A stretch of DNA of 44,180 nucleotides from Deltaproteobacteria bacterium CG11_big_fil_rev_8_21_14_0_20_42_23. Lineage in GTDB: Bacteria > UBA10199 > 2-02-FULL-44-16. Position 1 is the stretch's first letter, and each line of letters begins with the position of its first letter. A model generated the notes under the pieces. The model saw only the letters and a program-made list of their open reading frames with translations. It was not told the origin of the DNA and did no database searches. The position numbers and the translations under genes were made by a program. The stretch is from NCBI GenBank assembly GCA_002796345.1, contig PCXC01000004.1, forward strand, positions 1 to 44,180, read 5' to 3'. Positions 32,740 to 43,296 of the stretch are shown here, one piece after another.

Positions 32740-33722
32740 GAAAGAGTTGGCTCACTTTTTCTCAAAACGTCTAAAAGCTCTTGCAAATCGTTTGGCAACG
32801 GTGCCTCAAATGAAAGTTCATCGTGCGTACGAGGATGAGAAAAATTCATCCTGAAAGAATGCAACGCCGGCCGCTGAAGTTTGGAAAGATAAAGTTTAAG
32901 CTGCTTTAATTGGATGCGGTTCACTTGTTTTTCTCCGCCATAAGTAATGTCTCCTACCAAAGGAAAACCTGCTTCCGAAAAATGCACTCGAATTTGATGT
33001 GTTCTTCCCGTGTGAAGCGCAACCTCTACAAGTGTCACCCCACAGGAAAACCGCTCCAGCACTTTCCATGCGGTCAATGCTTCTTTTGGCTTTAAAGTAT
33101 GTTGCGAATATTTTTTTCTATCTCTTTGCGATCTCCCAATGGCTGTGGAAAAACTTCCGCTTTCGTCTTTGAACTTTCCATAGACAAATGCCAAGTAGGT
33201 TTTGCTGAGACTTCGTGAAGAAAATTGCGTAGCAAGTGATTGATGCGCAAGATCATTTTTGGCTGCAACCATCACTCCACTTGTTCCCTTGTCGAGGCGA
33301 TGCACAATGCCTGGTTTGAGTTCTCCGCCAATGCCAGAAAGGTCTTTGCAGTGTGCAAGCAAGGCATTAACCAGCGTTCCCTTCGCATTGCCTTTTGCCG
33401 GATGAACCACAATGCCCGCCTGTTTGTTCAACACAATAATATCAGCATCTTCATACAGCACATCCAAGTGAATATGTTCTGGAATAACATCTATGGTTTC
33501 AGGTTCCGGAAGCGTAAGGGAAAACAGCATTCCCTCTTCCACAATAAGGGAGGGCTTTAGCTTTGAAGTGTGAGGAGAGGAAATAAGTTTTTTTTCAAAA
33601 AGCCGCTTTACCGATGAGCGAGAATAATTTTGCACCTTCTCGGAAAGAAAGACATCAAGCCGTTTTCCGGCCGACACCCCATCTACTTTGAGTTGAATTT
33701 TTTCTTCTTGTTGATGCTTCAT
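32736..33722 (-). CDS. rluD: RluD-type 23S rRNA pseudouridine synthase
   Basis: A 328-residue RluA-family pseudouridine synthase. The N-terminal S4 RNA-binding domain covers about 12-72 (GKRLDVFLSEKVQNYSRSSV). The catalytic motif is GIVHRLDKGTSGVMVAAKN with the nucleophilic Asp in HRLDKGTSG, and GRTHQIRVHF is the second family motif. The S4 domain and coupling to pgeF favour RluD, which modifies helix 69 of 23S rRNA. No good Shine-Dalgarno is seen at the ATG. Upstream lies an inverted-repeat element between it and the HNH gene. Confidence 0.92.
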   Translation of the reverse strand: MKHQQEEKIQLKVDGVSAGKRLDVFLSEKVQNYSRSSVKRLFEKKLISSPHTSKLKPSLIVEEGMLFSLTLPEPETIDVIPEHIHLDVLYEDADIIVLNKQAGIVVHPAKGNAKGTLVNALLAHCKDLSGIGGELKPGIVHRLDKGTSGVMVAAKNDLAHQSLATQFSSRSLSKTYLAFVYGKFKDESGSFSTAIGRSQRDRKKYSQHTLKPKEALTAWKVLERFSCGVTLVEVALHTGRTHQIRVHFSEAGFPLVGDITYGGEKQVNRIQLKQLKLYLSKLQRPALHSFRMNFSHPRTHDELSFEAPLPNDLQELLDVLRKSEPTLS

Positions 33723-33775
33723 AAGCTGCAGGCTTACGATGTCGAAGAAGAGACATCAAGGGTTATTCCGGGAAT

Positions 33776-33960
33776 TGATGTTGAGTTGGAAATATTTTGC
33801 GGAAAACTTTGCTTCGCTCCAATTTTCCCGCTCAAGCGCCGCGGGAAAATCGTCCAACATTTCGGCCTTCATCGTTTTGCTTATGGCTGTTAAAGAGATG
33901 AAGGCCTCAAAAGTGCACTCCCGCAAAGTTTTCCGCAAAAGATTTTGAATTGGAACATCA
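33776..33960. repeat. MITE-like nested inverted-repeat element
   Basis: The arms 33776-33812 and 33923-33960 are inverted copies. Each shares an outer TGATGTT and a perfect inner 18-mer, TTTTGCGGAAAACTTTGC (33795-33812) versus its complement at 33923-33940. Inside are two more hairpins: 33822-33831 with 33841-33850 (ATTTTCCCGC) and 33864-33873 with 33897-33906 (GGCCTTCATC). The 271-base gap between HNH and rluD holds nothing else I can support apart from a small hairpin at 33738-33757. Confidence 0.7.
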
Positions 33961-33993
33961 GTACCACTGCATTTCGTTTTTGAATCACTAGAT

Positions 33994-34476
33994 TCACAAA
34001 TGCAGTCTTAAAAATGGATTCCACTGTTCATAGAGGCTTTGCATTTTGAGTCCTGTTAAAAAGGGAACTGCGTTTGGCCTTTTAGGCTTCTTCAACAATG
34101 GCATTCCTGCTTCAAAAGGAAGAAAATCTCCTTTTTTGTGATTGCAGGCATAACAGCTGGTGACCACGTTTTCCCAACTGGTTTTTCCTCCCCTCGAACG
34201 TGGTATGACGTGGTCGAAGTTGAGCTCGGCCCTGGGAAATGTGTGATAGCAATACTGACACGTAAAGTTGTCTCGAAGAAAAATATTATTGCGAGAAAAC
34301 TTCATATTTCTCATGGGAAGTTTGTCAAACGTTTGAAGTAGTATCACCCGCGGAACCGCAACAGACCTATTCACCAGGCCAATGAGTTCGGAAGAAACAC
34401 CTGATTGCTGCCATGAGAAAAAATCAAAGGTTTGATAATTGCCATCAACGGCGCGTGCAATACCACCATACAACAT
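33994..34476 (-). CDS. HNH endonuclease family protein (5' end uncertain)
   Basis: A 160-residue ATG-started ORF of the widespread HNH family with a C-x2-C zinc knuckle. Motifs: NFTCQYCYHTFP, then NFDHVIPRSRGGKTSWENVVTSCYACNHKKG, giving the H-N-H catalytic core and a second CxxC. The family normally begins with a V-L-V-L-N-x-S segment before this ATG, and that segment is encoded upstream in the same frame (34477-34560) without any ATG, GTG or TTG. The true protein is therefore probably longer, or the gene is frameshifted. It lies just after the GntR gene and may be co-transcribed. Such proteins are standalone HNH proteins of unknown biological role. Confidence 0.85.
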   Translation of the reverse strand: MLYGGIARAVDGNYQTFDFFSWQQSGVSSELIGLVNRSVAVPRVILLQTFDKLPMRNMKFSRNNIFLRDNFTCQYCYHTFPRAELNFDHVIPRSRGGKTSWENVVTSCYACNHKKGDFLPFEAGMPLLKKPKRPNAVPFLTGLKMQSLYEQWNPFLRLHL

Positions 34477-34590
34477 AATAAAGGCACGTTTTACAGAAGT
34501 AATATGAACGGGAAGAAAACTGCGGTTTAAAACGAGAACGGCGGTTTGAAGAAGAGCACTTTGGCGTTGGTTCTTGAAGACACGCTCCTT
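34477..34590 (-). other. Conserved HNH N-terminus without a start codon (probable frameshift)
   Basis: In frame with the HNH ORF, 34477-34560 encodes SALLQTAVLVLNRSFLPVHI and continues to the ATG; VLVLNRSF is the usual N-terminus of the family. The frame stays open to a TGA at 34591-34593 but has no ATG, GTG or TTG. A GTG at 34583 and another at 34559 lie in a neighbouring frame that reads NAKVL just before LLQT would begin. One missing base in the CTCTTCTTC tract near 34550-34557 would join the two frames. Confidence 0.6.
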
Positions 34591-34594
34591 TCAC

Positions 34595-35266
34595 TTATGA
34601 TTCTGCGTTCACCTCTTTAATCATCAATCCTTTTCCAAGCAAAGCGTTTGCGCGAACTAAAGCTTCGGCAGCGTCGGCATCACGAATTCTCATGGCTTGC
34701 ACGATATCTCTGTGCTGTGCAAAGGCTTCCTGATTTTTTCCTGATAATGCAATATGAATGCTGAAACGCTGAAATTTGTTTCCTAAAATGGAAATCATTG
34801 AGCGCAACTGCTCATTTCCTGATGCTTTGTTAATAATCTCGTGAAAGGCGCGATGAACGCGCAAATTTCCTTGAAGGTCGCCAGCATGATGATACTTTTC
34901 CATCTCTTCGTTGCACGCTAACATTTGATCAAGCTCTGTAGCACTAATGCGCGGAGTAGCTAGCCTTGCAGCATAGCCTTCCAAAAGAGCACGCACGTCG
35001 TAAAATTCTACTACGTCTTTTTCGGTAATGGTTGAAACCCTTGCTCCTCGCCTGGGAATGACGGTGAGAAAACCTTCAGAACCAAGTTGCCTCAAAGCCT
35101 CGCGAATAGGCGTTCTGCTGATGCCAAAACGTTCGGCAAGCGCAGGTTCGGAAACCCTTTCGCCAGGACGCATATCCCCTTTTATGATTGAAGTTCTGAT
35201 GGCGTCTACAATGCGTTCTCGAAGAGTGATACTGCTTCCAAAAGAAGACCGAATCTGAGTTGACAT
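34595..35266 (-). CDS. GntR-family transcriptional regulator with FCD domain
   Basis: A 223-residue FadR-subfamily regulator. The winged helix-turn-helix is at about 15-75 (LRERIVDAIRTSIIKGDMRPG, then ALAERFGISRTPIREALRQL and GFLTVIPRRGARV). The FCD effector domain follows, with metal-binding type residues in VHRAFHEII and QHRDIVQAM. The ATG at 35266 is five bases after GGAGGGG; a GTG two codons earlier is in frame but too close to that site. FCD regulators sense small carboxylates or sugar acids; the ligand cannot be told here. Neighbours (HNH, rimI) give no metabolic clue. Confidence 0.93.
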   Translation of the reverse strand: MSTQIRSSFGSSITLRERIVDAIRTSIIKGDMRPGERVSEPALAERFGISRTPIREALRQLGSEGFLTVIPRRGARVSTITEKDVVEFYDVRALLEGYAARLATPRISATELDQMLACNEEMEKYHHAGDLQGNLRVHRAFHEIINKASGNEQLRSMISILGNKFQRFSIHIALSGKNQEAFAQHRDIVQAMRIRDADAAEALVRANALLGKGLMIKEVNAES

Positions 35267-35339
35267 AAACACCCCTCCAAAGAAATGAAAGATTCATGTT
35301 TTCAGGCCGTCGGCACTGTCGCATAAAAAAGAGCGGAAG

Positions 35340-37117
<1,778 letters not shown>

Positions 37118-37126
37118 CTATAAGTT

Positions 37127-38035
37127 TTAGGGAGTGATTGCAAGTTCAAGATCTTTGCGAATCTTTTCTTTCTCATTCGGATGATACCAATGCACATTTT
37201 TTTCTTTTCGAAGCCACGTCAGCTGACGCTTTGCATACTTGCGCGTATTTTGTTTCATCTCAGAAACAGCTTCGTCCAAACTTTTTTCACCTTGAAGATG
37301 AGCAATCATTTCTTTGTAGCCAACGGCATGAAATGCTTGCAAATGGGGCGAATGCTGGCGAAGCAAATTTTTCACTTCCTCTAAAAAACCTGCATTCATC
37401 ATTTCATCAACTCGTGTATTAATTCTTTCGTAAAGCACATCGCGCTCAAGTTTCAGTCCAATTTTGAAGGATGGATATCGCTCATGCTCTTGCTCTAAAA
37501 GAAGCAAGTCGCTTGGTTTTTTTCCGGTGAGGTGAAGCAATTCAAGTGCGCGCATGATGCGACTGGAATGATGTGGATGCACTTTTTTTGCAAACGCGGG
37601 ATCTTGTTCGAAAAGCTCATCATGCAAAAACTGTTTTCCCTTTTCAGCTTGAAGCTTGGCTAAGTGTTCCCGAAAAACCTCATCCCGTTGAGGCAGTGGC
37701 GAAACACCATACAAAAGGGAGCGAATATACAAACCAGTTCCTCCAACGACAAAAACATTTTTTTTCCGTTGCCAAATATCAGCTATTGCTTTTTCGGCAT
37801 GTTGCAAAAACTGGCCAAGATCAAACGGCTTGTCTGGAGGAAGAAGATCGATAAGGTGATAAGGAACTTCGCTGCGTTCAGCTTGCGTTAGTTTCGCCGT
37901 GCCAATATCCATTCCTTCATACACTTGCTGGGAGTCTGCTGAAATAATTTCAGCATCAAAGAAAGGCGCCAAAGCATGAGCCAGACTACTTTTCCCGCTT
38001 GCGGTTGCACCTAAAAAGAGAACTAGTTTTTTCAC
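37127..38035 (-). CDS. miaA: tRNA dimethylallyltransferase
   Basis: MiaA, 302 residues, adds a dimethylallyl group to A37 of tRNAs reading UNN codons. P-loop GATASGKSSLA is at 9-19. The motifs SADSQQVYEGMDIGTAK, GGTGLYIRSLLYG and KRQLTWLRKE follow, all family-typical. The start is a GTG with AGGA four bases upstream and lies six bases after the mutL stop, so it is the second gene of a mutL-miaA operon, a common arrangement in bacteria (also with hfq in enterobacteria; no hfq here). Confidence 0.97.
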   Translation of the reverse strand: MKKLVLFLGATASGKSSLAHALAPFFDAEIISADSQQVYEGMDIGTAKLTQAERSEVPYHLIDLLPPDKPFDLGQFLQHAEKAIADIWQRKKNVFVVGGTGLYIRSLLYGVSPLPQRDEVFREHLAKLQAEKGKQFLHDELFEQDPAFAKKVHPHHSSRIMRALELLHLTGKKPSDLLLLEQEHERYPSFKIGLKLERDVLYERINTRVDEMMNAGFLEEVKNLLRQHSPHLQAFHAVGYKEMIAHLQGEKSLDEAVSEMKQNTRKYAKRQLTWLRKEKNVHWYHPNEKEKIRKDLELAITP

Positions 38036-38041
38036 GTTTTC

Positions 38042-39856
38042 CTAAACCCGTTTGAAGCGACGTTCAATTTCATTTTTTTCGAATACAATTAATATGGGCC
38101 TGCCATGAGGACAGTGCGTCACGTTGCCCTCTTTAATTTGACGAAGCAAATCTTGCATCTCGAGCGACGAAAGCTGATCGCCACCTCGAATTTGACGATG
38201 ACATGCCATAGTAGCAAAAAGCCTATCCAGGCTTTGCTCTAGCGCTGCGCTTTGGCCAAACTGGGACAAGTCATGCACGATTTGCTCCAGCAAACTTGGC
38301 AGCGAAGAAACTTTCAGCAAAGAAGGATATGCCTTAATCACAAAACTGCGCTCACCAAAAGGTTCGATCTCAAATCCCAAACGCGGGAAGAGATGCAAGT
38401 GTTCCAAAAGTGTGCTGGCTTCTTCCAAGCCCAGCTCAAGGGTTTCCGGCAACAGGAGCTGTTGTTGCTCAATGCGAGAAGCTTCATATTGCTGTTTGAA
38501 GAGATCGAAGCCGATGCGTTCGTGCGCGGCGTGTTGATCGATGAGCACCAACCTGCTTCCACTGGCTTCGCAAATCACATACGTGCGATCGAACTGACCC
38601 AGCACATCCACATCGGAAAGCACATTTCCACCGGGAAGTGGAAGTTCCAACGAGGCATCGTGATGCATCTGCTGTTGAAGGGGCTCAAACGAATTTGCTT
38701 CAGCAAGGGGATACACCTTTTCCTTTTGGGAAAAAATTGGAGACGAAAACACATTTCGCTTTTCAACGTGAGCAACGGTTTTCTTTTCATAGCTTCTCTC
38801 TGTTTCGTCACGTGTATTGAGAGGAGAAACATGAGCAGCAGAAAACTGAAATTCTTCCTGAGGCTTAAATGACAACGCTTTCCGAACGCTTGATTTTATA
38901 AAATCATATACAAGTGATGGTTCAGAAAATCTTACTTCGCGTTTTTGTGGATGCACATTTACGTCGACTAAACTGGGATCAAGTTCCAAAAACAAAACCC
39001 CCAAAGGATAACGTCCATGCGCAAGCCTTTCCCCATAAGCCGATGAAAAGGCATGAAGTAAACTTTTGTCTTTTATTGCTCTCCCATTCACAAAGAGTGA
39101 AGCATATTTTGCCTGCGCTTTTGAGTAATCTTCATGCGCCACAAAACCTTGCAGTGAGTAATCGTCGGCATGTTCTTCCACCGTAAAGAGAGCTTCTTCT
39201 TTTATTTTCTGGCCGAAGACATCTGCAATTCTGCCTTTGGGATCTGGCCGAACGGGAAAGACCATGTACTGTTTTCCATCGCGAAGAAGTTCAAAACGTT
39301 TTGAAGGATGAGATAAAGCTGCCTGCTGAAACACTTCGACAATGTGGTTGAATTCAATGTGATCCGATTTTAAAAACTTAAGCCGCGCTGGAACGTTATA
39401 AAACAAATCTTCCACCACAACACTAGTTCCCGCGGGACATCCAAAGTGTCCTTGCTCAACTATTTCGCCACCCATGGCTACTATTTTGATGCCGTCACTT
39501 TTGCCTGAAGCAAGTTTCGTCTCTATGCTAAACTTCGACACTGCACTAGCCGCAGCCAAGGCTTCGCCCCGAAAACCAAAAGAAGCAATGCTCCACAAAT
39601 CGTTGTCAGACTTGATTTTGCTGGTGGCATGTCGAATGATTGAAAGCTTTGCATCTTCGGCATCCATGCCGCAACCATTGTCGGTAACACGGATACACTT
39701 TTTTCCGCCTTCGCTAACTTCTACTGTAATCACATCGGCAGCTGCATCTAAGGCATTTTCAATCAGCTCTTTCAACACCGATGCCGGGCGCTCTATCACT
39801 TCACCAGCGGCAATTCTTTCGATCACACTTCTCTCTAGAACGCGAATATTCCCCAT
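38042..39856 (-). CDS. mutL: DNA mismatch repair protein MutL
   Basis: MutL, 604 residues. The N-terminal GHKL ATPase is complete: IAAGEVIERPASVLKELIENALDA, DNGCGMD and GFRGEALAAASAV. The C-terminal domain has the endonuclease-type motif DQHAAHERIGFD (usual form DQHA-x2-E-x4-E, with Asp for the last Glu) and the distal ACHRQIRGGD and CPHGRP motifs, so it likely nicks DNA itself, as in organisms without MutH. The ATG has GAGG five bases upstream. First gene of mutL-miaA; its promoter must lie in the AT-rich gap upstream. Confidence 0.97.
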   Translation of the reverse strand: MGNIRVLERSVIERIAAGEVIERPASVLKELIENALDAAADVITVEVSEGGKKCIRVTDNGCGMDAEDAKLSIIRHATSKIKSDNDLWSIASFGFRGEALAAASAVSKFSIETKLASGKSDGIKIVAMGGEIVEQGHFGCPAGTSVVVEDLFYNVPARLKFLKSDHIEFNHIVEVFQQAALSHPSKRFELLRDGKQYMVFPVRPDPKGRIADVFGQKIKEEALFTVEEHADDYSLQGFVAHEDYSKAQAKYASLFVNGRAIKDKSLLHAFSSAYGERLAHGRYPLGVLFLELDPSLVDVNVHPQKREVRFSEPSLVYDFIKSSVRKALSFKPQEEFQFSAAHVSPLNTRDETERSYEKKTVAHVEKRNVFSSPIFSQKEKVYPLAEANSFEPLQQQMHHDASLELPLPGGNVLSDVDVLGQFDRTYVICEASGSRLVLIDQHAAHERIGFDLFKQQYEASRIEQQQLLLPETLELGLEEASTLLEHLHLFPRLGFEIEPFGERSFVIKAYPSLLKVSSLPSLLEQIVHDLSQFGQSAALEQSLDRLFATMACHRQIRGGDQLSSLEMQDLLRQIKEGNVTHCPHGRPILIVFEKNEIERRFKRV

Positions 39857-39960
39857 AACGCCTCTTTCGTTGCCTCAATAGTTCAGTTCTCTTATCAGCC
39901 TTTTCAAAGACTGCAAATGTGAAAAAAAATTCTGCCCCACTTCTGTGGAAAAGTTCGGAT

Positions 39961-40139
39961 AAAAAGAAGAGAACGAAAATTTAAAAAAAATACAACCTAT
40001 AAATTCGTAAGCTTTTATTTTATATCATTTTATTTTGATTAATTTTTGTGCATTCCGGAGAAAGAAGCATTTCGTATACACTCGAAGCCAAGCACATGGG
40101 TTTTATACACACACTTATCCACATTTTGTGTGCACAAAA
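39961..40139. other. Origin-like region: AT-rich tract, DnaA boxes, palindrome
   Basis: The 308-base gap between mutL and the S41B-like gene contains a 90-base tract (39961-40050) with about 18 percent GC by hand count, which could serve as a DNA unwinding element. About 50 bases further on come two perfect DnaA boxes, then the palindrome TTTTGTGTGCACAAAA (40124-40139). One near-match, TGTGGAAAA, lies at 39944-39952. The layout is that of a bacterial oriC or a DnaA-regulated promoter, but dnaA, dnaN, gyrB, mnmG and parAB are not in the window. Confidence 0.45.
40103..40123 (+). promoter_or_regulatory. Two perfect DnaA boxes in tandem
   Basis: TTATACACA (40103-40111) and TTATCCACA (40115-40123) both match the DnaA consensus TTATNCACA exactly, lie in the same orientation and are three bases apart. 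Two perfect boxes this close are unlikely by chance in a short gap. Confidence 0.65.
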
Positions 40140-40164
40140 AGTTTCACGAAAAAGCAGAACTTCG

Positions 40165-41808
40165 TTATTTTTTCAGCTCTTGCTTCACTGCTTCCACAAT
40201 CGCATCTTTATAAGACTTAAATTCTTCCTGATAATCTTCCGCACCAAGATGATATGGAATGTCGGGAATAACTCCCACATTTTCAATGTAGCGCGCCATG
40301 TTCCCACTGGGAAGTTGCACGGCTTTCGGCCGCACCATAAGTGAAGCCGTGTAACGAACCGTGAGTTCTGAAAAACCAAATTGCTGTTCCTCCACCACAT
40401 TGCCACCGCACCCCATGGTATTCTCGCCAAATACTTTCACTCTGCCGGCATCTTGCAAAAGTGCTGGAAACATATCACCACCCGAGCAGGAAAGTTCATT
40501 CACCAAAAGGACAACCGGTTTGTTATAAGTGAGCTGCTCACCCGTTTCTCTATCGAGGTACGGCAAAATTTCTCCGTAGGGATTACACAAAGGCATGGCA
40601 TTGGTAAGAAAAGCTCCGTCTTTCAGCGCTGCTCTAATCGTCTTGGTGTAAATACGAAATAATGCTTTGAGCTCATCGAGTTCTTTATCATCGCTTTGTT
40701 CAAGGCTGATAAGATCAGATTCAAAATCCTGAAGCCAAGTTCTGGTAGCGCGCAAAGAAAACAACATTGAGGGTGCAGGCTCCTGCAAAAAAAGCCCTGC
40801 CGCGCGTTCCACAAAACAAGTGTTTCCTCCCGGATTATTGGTCTGGTCCAAAACTAAAGCATCGGTGTGTAAAGAAAGATATTGCAGCTCGTGAGCAAGA
40901 GCAGCCAAAGCTTTTTCAGCCCTATCCCTCCTTTCAATTTTCCACGTATCAAGGCGAAGGTAGCCAATGCTCATTCCATCTTGCGTAAAAATGCCCGTTT
41001 GAAATGGAAGTTTTTTACGTTCTACAAAGCTGTCCCAAAGGGGAAAAAATGATTCTTTGCGATAAGGATTCGCTGATTCAGGAAGCAAAGAAGCAAGTGC
41101 AAAACTTTGCTTCTGAAAATCATCCCGAGAGGGAATGGTTTGTTCTGCAAGCGTATACCCTTCAACTTTCCAAGGCAGCAAAAACTTTTGCTTGGCTCGC
41201 CGTTGTGGAGAATACACTTCAAGCTCTACGGGGTTTTCGGAAAGAAAAGGAAAAATTGACTGCGGGCGAACACTCAAAAACAAAGCTGCAATTTTAAGCG
41301 TAGCCAGTTTATTTCCAAGATGAACATATCGCTCCAAATTTTCCAAAGCCTCTAAAGCTGGAACTCCATCCACTGAAAGCACTTCATCACCCTCTTCAAA
41401 TGGAAAATGCTCTTTTGGCAACAGATCACGATTGATCTCAGTAATAAAAAGCTTTTGCGGATAATATTCCATTTGCAGCGGAAGCCGCACAATTCGAGTG
41501 CTGGGAAGTGACCATGAAACATGCGCATCTTGAAGGGTGCTCATGTAATGGATAAAAGCCTCATAGAGATCTTCATCCGAGTTTGCATCTCTTGCCTCTT
41601 GAAGCAGTCTATCGGCCATAGTGACAGCTGAGAGCCCAAGGGTATTTTCTTTCCAGGGAAACGGTGCATATCGCTGCTCGAATAAATGAATCAGATCATT
41701 TGCATCAGCCAAGCGTTGCTCAAGGCTTAGCTTTGCTTCTGCGGAAGGCGAGAAAAAAAATTGAATGAGAAAAAATGGGGTCAAAAGAAGAAATATTTTT
41801 TTTATCAT
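40165..41808 (-). CDS. S41B-like secreted peptidase with PDZ domain
   Basis: A 547-residue exported protease. Signal peptide residues 1-25 (ending PSAEA). A PDZ-like segment, FEEGDEVLSVDGVPALEAL, is near 138-156. The S41 core has LDQTNNPGGNT and the Ser region NELSCSGGDMFPALL. At the position where CtpA has Lys (GKG), this protein has Cys (GENTMGCGGN), so the Ser-Lys dyad is absent. Instead, STLQDAHVSW offers a His near residue 97, as in tricorn-type S41B enzymes that use a Ser-His-Glu arrangement. Start ATG at 41808. It is monocistronic, reading toward the origin-like region, and is unrelated in subfamily to the S41A protease at 21 kb. Confidence 0.85.
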   Translation of the reverse strand: MIKKIFLLLTPFFLIQFFFSPSAEAKLSLEQRLADANDLIHLFEQRYAPFPWKENTLGLSAVTMADRLLQEARDANSDEDLYEAFIHYMSTLQDAHVSWSLPSTRIVRLPLQMEYYPQKLFITEINRDLLPKEHFPFEEGDEVLSVDGVPALEALENLERYVHLGNKLATLKIAALFLSVRPQSIFPFLSENPVELEVYSPQRRAKQKFLLPWKVEGYTLAEQTIPSRDDFQKQSFALASLLPESANPYRKESFFPLWDSFVERKKLPFQTGIFTQDGMSIGYLRLDTWKIERRDRAEKALAALAHELQYLSLHTDALVLDQTNNPGGNTCFVERAAGLFLQEPAPSMLFSLRATRTWLQDFESDLISLEQSDDKELDELKALFRIYTKTIRAALKDGAFLTNAMPLCNPYGEILPYLDRETGEQLTYNKPVVLLVNELSCSGGDMFPALLQDAGRVKVFGENTMGCGGNVVEEQQFGFSELTVRYTASLMVRPKAVQLPSGNMARYIENVGVIPDIPYHLGAEDYQEEFKSYKDAIVEAVKQELKK

Positions 41809-41936
41809 GTTATTCCTTAAAGAGCGGCAAAGACAGATCTGGCCTGCCTTTTAGGTTTTTTGAAATCGTGCACAAAGTGCTGCCTTATCTTTTCCAAAAA
41901 TGGAAGAAAAAAACTCATTTTCTCCACCGGATCCAA

Positions 41937-41965
41937 TTGACAAGCCTATCCTCGAAGATTATGAA
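41937..41965 (+). promoter_or_regulatory. Sigma-70 promoter of icd
   Basis: A perfect TTGACA (41937-41942), 17-base spacer, and TATGAA (41960-41965; four of six). The predicted start near 41972 gives a leader of about 26 bases containing AAGGAG at 41986-41991. Good fit to a housekeeping promoter. Confidence 0.65.
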
Positions 41966-41997
41966 CGGCCGCACTAACCCTTACCAAGGAGTAACGT

Positions 41998-43218
41998 ATG
42001 AGCACTGGAACCCTTATTTCCAAAGATAACAACGGAAAACTTTGCATCCCCAATAACCCTATTATCCCCTTTATCACCGGCGATGGCATTGGCGAAGATA
42101 TTACACCTGTTACGCTGAAGGTGCTTGATGCTGCTGTGAAAAAAGCTTACAACGGCGAGAAAAAAATTGTCTGGAAAGAAATTTTTGCCGGAGAACGTGC
42201 TCAAAAGGCTTGCGGAGAATGGCTTCCCCAAGCCACTTTCGACGCCATCAAAAAACACCATGTTGCCATAAAAGGCCCACTTACAACTCCAATTGGTGGA
42301 GGCATTAGAAGCCTAAACGTAACCTTGCGCCAAGTGTTAGACCTTTACGCATGCGTGCGTCCCGTTCGCCATTTTTCTGGAGTACCAAGCCCCGTAAAAA
42401 ACCCTGGTGCGTTGAACGTTACTATTTTCAGGGAAAACACAGAAGATATTTACGCTGGCATTGAGTGGAAAAGTGGAACCCCAGAAGCTGAAAAAGTGCG
42501 CAATTTTCTGGTAAACGAAATGGGAGCCAACATTAGAGAACTTTCTGGCATTGGCATAAAACCCATGAGCCCATTTGGCAGCAAACGCCTCGTGGAAATG
42601 GCAGTTGCTCATGCCGTGAAACACAAATGTGAAAGCGTCACCCTTGTTCATAAAGGGAATATTATGAAATTCACCGAAGGTGCTTTCTGCGAATGGGGCT
42701 ACGAAATTGCCAAAGAAAAATTTGCCGATTTCATTATCACCGAAAAAGAAGTGTGGGAAAAGCACGATGGAAAAGCTCCAAAAGGAAAAGTGGTCATTAA
42801 AGATCGCATCGCAGATGCCATGTTCCAAGAGCTTCTGCTCCGTCCAGAAGAACATCATGTGCTTGCTTCATCAAACTTAAATGGCGATTACCTCTCTGAT
42901 GCTTGTGCAGCGCAAGTGGGCGGCCTTGGTCTTGCGCCAGGTGCAAACATTGGCGACGAAGTGGCGCTGTTTGAAGCAACACACGGTACAGCTCCAAAGC
43001 ATGCTGGCCATGATCGCGCAAATCCATCTTCTCTTTTGTTGTCAGGAAACATGATGCTGGAATATTTGGGATGGCAAGAAGCAGCAGATCTTGTCATTTC
43101 TGCACTTGAAAAAACTATTTCTCAAAAGAAAGTCACCTACGATCTGGAGCGTCAAATGGAAGGCGCCACAAAACTTTCCTGTTCAGCGTTTGGAGATGCT
43201 ATTGTCGGGAACATGTAA
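41998..43218 (+). CDS. icd: NADP-dependent isocitrate dehydrogenase
   Basis: Icd, 406 residues, makes 2-oxoglutarate in the TCA cycle. The signature [16 protein letters not shown] includes the active-site Ser that is phosphorylated by AceK in enterobacteria. [15 protein letters not shown] and [19 protein letters not shown] are also present. Coenzyme choice: [14 protein letters not shown] keeps the Lys that contacts the NADP 2'-phosphate (Lys344 in E. coli, where NAD enzymes have Asp), and TYDLERQM keeps the matching Tyr and Arg, so NADP is predicted. It starts at an ATG with AAGGAG six bases upstream, behind a clear promoter and before a strong terminator: a single-gene transcript. Confidence 0.97.
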   Translation: MSTGTLISKDNNGKLCIPNNPIIPFITGDGIGEDITPVTLKVLDAAVKKAYNGEKKIVWKEIFAGERAQKACGEWLPQATFDAIKKHHVAIKGPLTTPIGGGIRSLNVTLRQVLDLYACVRPVRHFSGVPSPVKNPGALNVTIFRENTEDIYAGIEWKSGTPEAEKVRNFLVNEMGANIRELSGIGIKPMSPFGSKRLVEMAVAHAVKHKCESVTLVHKGNIMKFTEGAFCEWGYEIAKEKFADFIITEKEVWEKHDGKAPKGKVVIKDRIADAMFQELLLRPEEHHVLASSNLNGDYLSDACAAQVGGLGLAPGANIGDEVALFEATHGTAPKHAGHDRANPSSLLLSGNMMLEYLGWQEAADLVISALEKTISQKKVTYDLERQMEGATKLSCSAFGDAIVGNM

Positions 43219-43245
43219 CAACATTTTCATCCTCAATAAAAAAAG

Positions 43246-43271
43246 CCTCAGTTCAAACTGAGGTTTTTTTT
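43246..43271 (+). terminator. Rho-independent terminator of icd
   Basis: CCTCAGT (43246-43252) pairs with ACTGAGG (43257-43263) around TCAA, followed by eight T residues (43264-43271). It lies 27 bases after the icd stop. An A-run on the 5' side allows termination from the other strand as well. Confidence 0.9.
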
Positions 43272-43296
43272 GAAAAAGCACTGGACAGCTCAGAGA

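Noticed and set aside
33739-33948. Two overlapping small ORFs (plus 33739-33948, minus 33756-33938)
   Set aside because: Both lie within the nested inverted repeat, whose arms explain the open frames; no Shine-Dalgarno on either.
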